From positions 1 to 34,490 of the forward strand of contig JAGAUY010000038.1 of assembly GCA_017620525.1 (NCBI GenBank): a stretch of DNA of 34,490 nt, read 5' to 3'. The translations under genes and the position numbers were made by a program. The notes beneath the pieces are model-generated. The model did not search any database, was not told the origin of the DNA, and saw only the letters and a list, made by a program, of their open reading frames with translations. Of the stretch, positions 28,773-34,490 are shown piece by piece (positions within the stretch are counted from its first letter, which is position 1; each line of letters begins with the position of its first letter). The stretch is from Oscillospiraceae bacterium (lineage in GTDB: Bacteria; Bacillota; Clostridia; Oscillospirales; Oscillospiraceae).

Positions 28773-30311
28773 TTGGAAAACGCTTACGCAATCGAGATGT
28801 TAAACATCACCAAAAAATTCCCTGGTATTATTGCCAACGATAATATCACGCTCCAGCTGAAGAAGGGCGAAATCCATGCACTCCTTGGCGAAAACGGTGC
28901 AGGTAAGTCTACTCTGATGAGCGTGTTGTTTGGCCTATATACACCGGAGGAAGGTATCATCAAGAAGGACGGCAAGGAAGTCAAGATCTCCAATCCCAAT
29001 GACGCAAATGATCTTGGCATCGGCATGGTTCATCAGCATTTCAAGCTGGTGGAATGCTTCTCCGTTCTGGACAACATCATCATGGGCGTCGAGCCTGTGA
29101 AGAACGGCTTCCTGGACAAATCTGTGGCCCGCAAGAAGGTTACTGAGCTGTCTGAAAAGTACGGCCTGCATGTTGACCCCGATGCAATCATTGAGAATAT
29201 CACAGTTGGTATGCAGCAGCGTACCGAGATCCTGAAGATGCTGTACCGCGACAACGAGGTTCTGATTTTTGACGAGCCCACTGCAGTGCTGACGCCCCAG
29301 GAAATTTCCGAGCTGCTGCAGATCATGAAAAATCTGGCTGCTGAGGGCAAGAGCATCCTGTTCATTACCCACAAGCTGGCCGAAATTATGGAAGTCGCAG
29401 ACCGCTGCACCGTTATCCGCAAGGGTAAGTACATCGGCACCGTGGACGTCAAGACCTCTTCTCCCGCAGAGCTGTCCGCTCTGATGGTTGGCCGTGATGT
29501 CAATTTCCATGTTGAAAAGAAACCCCAAGAGTTGAAGGATGTCATCCTTTCTGTTGAGAACATGAGCGTTGCCGGTGAACCTGGCAAGCAAGATGTCATC
29601 AAGAACGTTTCCATGAAGGTTCGCGGCGGCGAGATCGTGTGCCTTGCCGGTATCGACGGAAACGGTCAGTCTGAGTTTGTTTACGCCCTGTCCGGTCTGC
29701 TGCCCGTAAAATCTGGCAAGATCAAGCTTTGCGGCAAAGAAATCCAGAATATGAGCATCCGCAAGAGAAGCATGTCCGGTATGAGTCATATTCCTGAAGA
29801 CCGTCATAAGCATGGCATGGTTCTGGACTATCCGCTGGAAGACAACATGATTCTCCAGACTTACTTTAAGCCCAACTTTACTTCCAAGTTCGGCTTCCTG
29901 AAGCGCAAGAACATCCGCAGCTTCTCTGACAGATTGATCGAGATGTACGATGTTCGTTCCGGCCAGGGCTCCGTTACCATCGCAAGAGCAATGTCCGGCG
30001 GTAACCAGCAGAAAGCGATCATTGCCCGTGAGATTGACAAAGAACCTGAACTACTGATTGCTGTTCAGCCCACCCGTGGTCTGGATGTCGGTGCCATCGA
30101 GTTCATCCATAAGCAGCTGGTTGCCCAGCGTGATGCCGGCAAGGCTGTTCTGCTGGTCTCTCTGGAACTGGATGAAGTAATGGACGTTCCCGACCGTATT
30201 TTGGTTATGTATGAAGGCGAAATCGTTGGTGAGTTCGATCCCAAGGCCGTATCCCAGGAAGAGCTGGGCCTGTACATGGCCGGTGCAAAGAAGGACGAGG
30301 TGAAGGTCTAA
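28773..30311 (+). CDS. Nucleoside ABC importer, double ATP-binding protein (NupO/YufO type)
   Basis: 512 residues from TTG at 28773, seven bases after GAGGG. Two ATPase domains: the first has Walker A GENGAGKS (39-46), signature ITVGMQQR and Walker B LIFDEPTAVL; the second has the degenerate Walker A GIDGNGQSE, signature MSGGNQQK and LLIAVQPTRGLD. This arrangement is typical of the nucleoside branch of the RbsA-like family. It energises uptake through the two following permeases. The stop overlaps the next start by one base. Confidence 0.95.
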   Translation: MENAYAIEMLNITKKFPGIIANDNITLQLKKGEIHALLGENGAGKSTLMSVLFGLYTPEEGIIKKDGKEVKISNPNDANDLGIGMVHQHFKLVECFSVLDNIIMGVEPVKNGFLDKSVARKKVTELSEKYGLHVDPDAIIENITVGMQQRTEILKMLYRDNEVLIFDEPTAVLTPQEISELLQIMKNLAAEGKSILFITHKLAEIMEVADRCTVIRKGKYIGTVDVKTSSPAELSALMVGRDVNFHVEKKPQELKDVILSVENMSVAGEPGKQDVIKNVSMKVRGGEIVCLAGIDGNGQSEFVYALSGLLPVKSGKIKLCGKEIQNMSIRKRSMSGMSHIPEDRHKHGMVLDYPLEDNMILQTYFKPNFTSKFGFLKRKNIRSFSDRLIEMYDVRSGQGSVTIARAMSGGNQQKAIIAREIDKEPELLIAVQPTRGLDVGAIEFIHKQLVAQRDAGKAVLLVSLELDEVMDVPDRILVMYEGEIVGEFDPKAVSQEELGLYMAGAKKDEVKV

Positions 30312-31420
30312 TGAAAAAGAACATTCTTAAGAACAATGGTTTTCAGACTCTTCTGGCATCTCTGGTCTGTATCGTTCTGGGTATTCTGATCGGCTTTTTG
30401 GTTCTGCTGATGATCGAACCCTCCGGCGCATTTGATGCCATCATGAGCATTGTCAAGAACTTCCTCAACTACAGCCGTGCAAATCTGCAGATCAAGAATC
30501 TTGGCAAGACCCTGGTCAAGACTGCACCTCTGCTGATGTGCTCTCTGTCCATTCTGTTCTCCTATAAGGTTGGTCTGTTCAATATCGGCGCTGCAGGTCA
30601 GTATGTTGTCGGTGCCTGTGCAAGCCTGTATGCCGCTATTGCTTGGCAGTGGGGCTGGCTGCCCTGCCTGCTGCTGGCATGTGTCGCATCCGGTGCCGTT
30701 GGTGCGCTGGTCGGCGCAATGAAGGCCTACTTCAATGTCAACGAAGTTATTTCCGGCATCATGCTCAACTGGATTGCCCTGTATGTTACCAACATGATTC
30801 TTGGCAACGTCAAGGCTGCCTCCAACCCCTACACCCGTGTTTTGGCTGAGGCCAACAAGTCCGCCATCCTGCCCACCATGGGTCTGGACAGGGTCTTTGG
30901 CCTGCAGTATGTCAGCATCGCGATTCCTCTGGCCATTTTGTTCGCTGTTCTGGTTTGGGTTGTTATGAACAAGACCAAGTTCGGCTATGAGCTCCGGGCC
31001 ACCGGCCTGAACAAGAATGCAGCCAAGTACTGTGGCATGGCCGAGAACCGCAACATCATCCTGTCCCTGGCAATTTCCGGTGCTCTGGCTGGTCTGGGTG
31101 CAGCATTCCTGTACCTGACCGATATCGAGCAGTGGAAGTGCACTGTCTCTGCCGTTCCTCAGATGGGCTTCAACGGCATCGCTGCTGCATTCCTGGGTGG
31201 TCTGTCTCCCATTGGTACCATCTTCGCTTCCTTCTTCATCCAGCACATCACAGAAGGCGGCACTCAGGTTGACATGACCATGTACTGCTCCCAGATTTCC
31301 GATCTGATCTCCGCAATCATCATCTATCTTTGCGGCTTCACCGCATTCCTGAAGCTTGCTATGAACAAGGCCATTGCTAAGTTTGAGAGCAAGAATGCTA
31401 AGGAAAGGAGCACGAAATAA
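30311..31420 (+). CDS. Nucleoside ABC importer, permease 1 (NupP/YufP type)
   Basis: 369 residues, TAATG overlap with the ATPase gene. An integral membrane protein with about nine to ten helices. GLFNIGAAGQYVVGA (near 93-107), NEVISGIMLNWIA and GFNGIAAAFLGGLSPIG are the conserved blocks of BPD_transp_2-type nucleoside permeases. Forms a heterodimer channel with the next gene product. Confidence 0.94.
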   Translation: MKKNILKNNGFQTLLASLVCIVLGILIGFLVLLMIEPSGAFDAIMSIVKNFLNYSRANLQIKNLGKTLVKTAPLLMCSLSILFSYKVGLFNIGAAGQYVVGACASLYAAIAWQWGWLPCLLLACVASGAVGALVGAMKAYFNVNEVISGIMLNWIALYVTNMILGNVKAASNPYTRVLAEANKSAILPTMGLDRVFGLQYVSIAIPLAILFAVLVWVVMNKTKFGYELRATGLNKNAAKYCGMAENRNIILSLAISGALAGLGAAFLYLTDIEQWKCTVSAVPQMGFNGIAAAFLGGLSPIGTIFASFFIQHITEGGTQVDMTMYCSQISDLISAIIIYLCGFTAFLKLAMNKAIAKFESKNAKERSTK

Positions 31421-32361
31421 TGCTTTTGTTGATTCAGTATACAATCATTTTTACTGCAATCCTTTCACTGGTTGCATTGGGTGGCTGCTTCTCTGAGCAC
31501 TCCGGTGTCATTAACCTGGGTCTGGAAGGTACCATGGTTATCGGTGCAATGGGCGGTGCTCTGCTGATGCGTATGCTGCCTGACGGCACTCCCGTTTTCC
31601 TCATCGTCATTCTGGTCATTCTGATCAGTATCGTTGTGGGTATGCTGTATTCCTGCCTGCTGGCGGTTTCTGCCATCCATTGCAAGGCTGACCAGACCAT
31701 CATCGGTACTGCAATGAACCTGCTGGGTGTTGCGGTTGCTACCGTTATCGTCAAGGCCATCAACCTGTCCATCAACCCCGACGACCCCTCTTCGATTGTT
31801 CAGTACGTCGCTGAGAAACAGGCTTTCCTGGTCAACATCGGTGACTTTGAGTTCAATTGGTTTTCGCTGATTGCATTGGTTGCTCTGATCGGCTCCTATG
31901 TGGTTCTGTACAAGACTCGTTTCGGCCTGCGTCTGTGTGCTTGTGGTGAGCATCCCCAGGCTGCTGACTCCGTTGGCATCAATGTTTACAAGATGCGTTG
32001 GGCTGGTGTCCTTATCTCTGGTATGCTGGGTGGTCTTGGCGGTATCGCTTACATCATCGCCGGCGCCAGCGAATGGAAGTTCGAGAACGGTGTTGCCGGC
32101 TTCGGCTTCCTGGCTCTGGCTGTTATGATCTTCGGCGAGTGGAAGCCTCATAAGATTTTGATGGCTGCACTGGTGTTTGGATTTTTCCGCGCTTTGGGTA
32201 ATGTCTATTCCGGCATTGATTTCCTGAGCAATCTGAACATTCCCAGCGCATTCTATACCATGCTTCCCTATATCATTTCTCTTGTCATCCTGGTCTTCAC
32301 TTCCAAGAAGTCCCGTGCTCCCAAGGCAGAGGGTATTCCTTACGATAAGGGTGTAAGATAA
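31420..32361 (+). CDS. Nucleoside ABC importer, permease 2 (NupQ/YufQ type)
   Basis: 313 residues, again TAATG-coupled. BPD_transp_2 family: SEHSGVINLGLEGTMVIGAMGG, HCKADQTIIGTAMNL, YKTRFGLRLCACGEHPQAAD, and ENGVAGFGFLALAVMIFGEWKP. Shorter than permease 1, as usual for this pair. Completes the importer. Confidence 0.94.
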   Translation: MLLLIQYTIIFTAILSLVALGGCFSEHSGVINLGLEGTMVIGAMGGALLMRMLPDGTPVFLIVILVILISIVVGMLYSCLLAVSAIHCKADQTIIGTAMNLLGVAVATVIVKAINLSINPDDPSSIVQYVAEKQAFLVNIGDFEFNWFSLIALVALIGSYVVLYKTRFGLRLCACGEHPQAADSVGINVYKMRWAGVLISGMLGGLGGIAYIIAGASEWKFENGVAGFGFLALAVMIFGEWKPHKILMAALVFGFFRALGNVYSGIDFLSNLNIPSAFYTMLPYIISLVILVFTSKKSRAPKAEGIPYDKGVR

Positions 32362-32373
32362 TACGAATTACTG

Positions 32374-32426
32374 TACTCCCTTTGAAATAGACATGGAAAT
32401 CCTCCCGGTTTATTTTGAAGGGAGTA
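32374..32426 (+). promoter_or_regulatory. Long stem-loop upstream of deoB
   Basis: TACTCCCTT (32374-32382) pairs with AAGGGAGTA (32418-32426), extended inward by AAATAGAC/GTTTATTT, with TGTTTTACC after it. A palindrome TCAGGGA-GT-TCCCTGA (32439-32454) follows. Possible attenuator between importer and deoB; no strong ribosome site lies between it and the deoB start. Confidence 0.5.
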
Positions 32427-32472
32427 TGTTTTACCAACTCAGGGAGTTCCCTGACAGAAAGTGAGCGAACAC

Positions 32473-33663
32473 ATGAAAAAGTATAAGCGTATTTTTACGG
32501 TTGTCATTGACAGCCTTGGTGTCGGCGCCCTGCCTGACGCAGCAAATTATGGCGATGCCGGTACCGATACTCTGGGCCATATCTCCAATACGATGGATAC
32601 CTTCCGGATTCCTAATCTGCAGAAGCTGGGAATGGCAAACCTGCATCCTCTGAAGCAGGTTGCTCCTGTAGAAAAGCCTCTGGGCTACTATACCTATATG
32701 TATGAGGCCAGCACCGGCAAGGACACCATGACCGGACACTGGGAAATGATGGGCCTGCACATTACCAAGCCCTTCCAGACCTTCACCGAGACCGGTTTCC
32801 CCAAGGAACTTCTGGATGAACTGTCCGCCCGGACAGGCCGTGTCATCATCGGCAACAAGAGCGCTAGCGGCACCGAAATTCTGGACGAGCTGGCAGAAGA
32901 AGAAATCGCCACCGGTCACATGATCGTATATACCTCTGCTGACTCCGTACTGCAGATCTGTGGTAACGAGGAGACTTTCGGCCTGGATGAACTGTACCGC
33001 TGTTGTGCCATCGCCCGTGAGATCACCATGAAGGATGAGTGGAAGGTTGGCCGTGTTATTGCACGTCCCTATGTGGGCAAGAAGAAGGGCGAATTTAAGC
33101 GCACTGCTAACCGTCACGACTATGCACTGAAGCCCTACGGCCAGACGACTCTGAACGCGCTGAAGGATGCCGGACTGGATGTCATCTCCGTTGGCAAGAT
33201 TTTCGATATCTTTGATGGCGAAGGTCTGACCGAATCCAATAAGTCCAAGAGCTCCGTCCACGGTATGGAGCAGACTATCGAGATTGCCAAGCGTGACTTT
33301 GAGGGCCTGTGCTTTGTCAATCTGGTTGACTTCGATGCCCTGTGGGGCCATCGCCGTGATGTGGCAGGCTATGCTGCAGAGCTGGAGCGCTTTGATGAAA
33401 AGCTTGGCGAGCTGCTTAAACTGCTGAAGGATGACGACCTGCTGATCATCACTGCCGACCATGGCAACGATCCTACCCACACCGGCACCGATCATACCCG
33501 CGAGAGAGTACCCTTCATCGCTTACTCTCCTTCCATGGAAGGCTGCGGCAAGCTGGATAATACGGATACCTTTGCCGTCATCGGCGCTACCATTGCTGAC
33601 AACTTCGGCCTGAAGATGCCAGAGGGTACCATCGGTACCTCCGTTCTGGACAAACTGAACTGA
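32473..33663 (+). CDS. deoB: Phosphopentomutase
   Basis: 396 residues from ATG at 32473, the start that matches the family N-terminus MKKYKRIFT...; a GTG at 32461 would add four residues. No good Shine-Dalgarno precedes either start. Interconverts (deoxy)ribose-1- and 5-phosphate. Metal and catalytic sites: [11 protein letters not shown] with D13, D84-T85 in [12 protein letters not shown] with T85 as the phosphorylated residue, and [17 protein letters not shown] near the end. Links deoD to deoC. Confidence 0.95.
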   Translation: MKKYKRIFTVVIDSLGVGALPDAANYGDAGTDTLGHISNTMDTFRIPNLQKLGMANLHPLKQVAPVEKPLGYYTYMYEASTGKDTMTGHWEMMGLHITKPFQTFTETGFPKELLDELSARTGRVIIGNKSASGTEILDELAEEEIATGHMIVYTSADSVLQICGNEETFGLDELYRCCAIAREITMKDEWKVGRVIARPYVGKKKGEFKRTANRHDYALKPYGQTTLNALKDAGLDVISVGKIFDIFDGEGLTESNKSKSSVHGMEQTIEIAKRDFEGLCFVNLVDFDALWGHRRDVAGYAAELERFDEKLGELLKLLKDDDLLIITADHGNDPTHTGTDHTRERVPFIAYSPSMEGCGKLDNTDTFAVIGATIADNFGLKMPEGTIGTSVLDKLN

Positions 33664-33678
33664 GAAAGGAATATATTT

Positions 33679-34347
33679 ATGGATAAGAATACCGTTCTGA
33701 AGACTGTCGACCACACTCTGCTGGGTGTTACTTCTACTTGGGCCGAGATCCAGGCCATTCTGGACGATGCCATGAAGTATGGCACCGCTTCTGCCTGCAT
33801 CCCCGCTGCATTTGTCAAGCGTGCTGCTGACTATGTTGCCGGCAAGCTGGCTATCTGCACTGTCATTGGCTTCCCTAACGGCTACAACACCACCGCTGTG
33901 AAGGTCTTCGAGACGAAGGACGCGATTGCCAACGGCGCAGAAGAGATCGATATGGTTATCAACATTGGTGACCTGAAGGACAAGCGTTATCAAGTTATCG
34001 AAGACGAGATCCGCTCTATTCATGAGGCTTGCGGCGGTAAGATCCTGAAAGTCATCATCGAAACCTGCCTGCTGACCGAGGAAGAGAAGATCAAGATGTG
34101 TGAAATCGTCACCAATGCGGGTGCTGAGTACATCAAGACTTCTACAGGCTTCTCCAAGGGCGGTGCAACCTTTGATGATGTGGCTCTGATGCGCAAGTAT
34201 ATCGGTGCTGAAGTTAAGGTCAAGGCTGCCGGCGGCATCTCTTCCTTTGATGATGCAGAAAAGTTTATCTCCCTGGGTGCAGAGCGACTGGGCACCAGCC
34301 GCCTGATCAAGATCATGAAGAACACCGACACCGGTGCGGGCTACTAA
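33679..34347 (+). CDS. deoC: Deoxyribose-phosphate aldolase
   Basis: 222 residues, ATG at 33679 after AAAGGA. Cleaves 2-deoxyribose-5-phosphate to acetaldehyde and glyceraldehyde-3-phosphate. Class I aldolase residues: D91 in [10 protein letters not shown]153 in YIKTSTGF (Schiff base), K182 in VKAAGGI (proton relay). Its presence shows that deoxynucleosides are among the intended substrates of this locus. Fifteen bases after deoB, same transcript. Confidence 0.96.
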   Translation: MDKNTVLKTVDHTLLGVTSTWAEIQAILDDAMKYGTASACIPAAFVKRAADYVAGKLAICTVIGFPNGYNTTAVKVFETKDAIANGAEEIDMVINIGDLKDKRYQVIEDEIRSIHEACGGKILKVIIETCLLTEEEKIKMCEIVTNAGAEYIKTSTGFSKGGATFDDVALMRKYIGAEVKVKAAGGISSFDDAEKFISLGAERLGTSRLIKIMKNTDTGAGY

Positions 34348-34365
34348 TTGACAGGTGAGCAAATT

Positions 34366-34490
34366 ATGTACATGGATGATTACAAGCGCTGGCTGGCTGC
34401 CGACCTTGAGGACCCCGCTCTGACCGAAGAGCTGCAGAAAATCGAGGGCAACGAGGAAGAGATCAAGGATCGCTTCGCCGTGGCGCTGAA
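34366..34490 (+). CDS. Phospho-sugar mutase, N-terminal fragment (cut by window end)
   Basis: ATG at 34366 with AGGTGA upstream; 41 codons are visible. YKRWLAADLEDPALTEEL, followed by a short stretch and NEEEIKDRFAVAL, matches the N-terminus of PGM2/PgcA-like phosphohexomutases (NexEIxDRF...LeFGTGGLRG). It would convert phosphopentoses or phosphohexoses between 1- and 6- (or 5-) forms. Only 18 bases after deoC, so probably in the same operon. Confidence 0.75.
   Translation, partial: MYMDDYKRWLAADLEDPALTEELQKIEGNEEEIKDRFAVAL

Noticed and set aside
32431-34362. A 643-codon open frame on the minus strand
   Set aside because: Antisense of deoB and deoC, both of which carry all catalytic residues.

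Overview
The window looks like a chromosomal segment of a Gram-positive, low-oxygen Firmicute, most likely class Clostridia (an Oscillospirales/Ruminococcaceae-type gut anaerobe). Supporting points are strong AGGAGG ribosome binding sites, many TTG and GTG starts, a T-box leader, purine riboswitches, Spo0A-type DNA-binding domains, DUF4367 and DUF6809-like proteins, and gene content dominated by core functions plus amino acid and nucleoside use. The GC content is moderate to high in the core genes and clearly lower around 21.3-22.0 kb and 23.0-26.7 kb.

Layout. 1-2.1 kb: a Spo0A-output-domain protein overlapping a membrane DUF4367 protein, a secreted small protein, and a second, convergent Spo0A-like domain protein. 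2.2-5.7 kb: a sirtuin with a duplicated NAD-binding motif, a fused ThrE-type exporter, and a DegV/HxlR pair. 5.7-8.3 kb: a copper ATPase divergent from the HxlR regulator, with shared operator-like palindromes. 8.4-12.3 kb: a 42-residue ORF, truA, an ArsC/Spx-like protein, a sodium/alanine symporter and an aminotransferase. 12.4-14.2 kb: a small membrane protein and a phosphoglycerol-transferase-like enzyme. 14.2-19.9 kb: a cysteine T-box followed by the tightly overlapping run cysS-polA-rimI-tsaD. 19.9-21.3 kb: an AT-rich spacer with a cluster of DnaA-box-like 9-mers, an RluA-type pseudouridine synthase, a cysteine-rich small protein and tRNA-Ser(CGA). 21.3-22.0 kb: a small AT-rich islet with an XRE repressor and a DUF6809-like protein facing away from two identical operators.

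22.1-34.5 kb is a nucleoside salvage and breakdown locus: a PfkB sugar/nucleoside kinase, a frameshifted remnant, a CBM9-like protein, adenosine deaminase (add), a Crp/Fnr-type regulator, purine nucleoside phosphorylase (deoD), a four-gene BMP/Nup-type nucleoside ABC importer, phosphopentomutase (deoB), deoxyribose-phosphate aldolase (deoC) and the start of a phosphohexomutase. Together these would import nucleosides, deaminate adenosine or deoxyadenosine, release the base, and carry (deoxy)ribose-1-phosphate through the 5-phosphate to acetaldehyde plus glyceraldehyde-3-phosphate.

The most striking element is the add leader (about 24316-24653). It carries two tandem purine-riboswitch aptamers that are 54/64 identical. 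Seven of the ten differences lie in the ligand-binding three-way junction. The upstream copy has guanine-type pocket bases. The downstream copy keeps C74 but changes positions 47, 48, 51 and 73, which suggests a changed ligand, perhaps a nucleoside such as 2'-deoxyguanosine. The terminator reuses the 3' strand of aptamer helix P1, so ligand binding should switch the operon ON, which fits a catabolic operon. A second strong terminator follows. All assignments come from reading the sequence; no database search was run.
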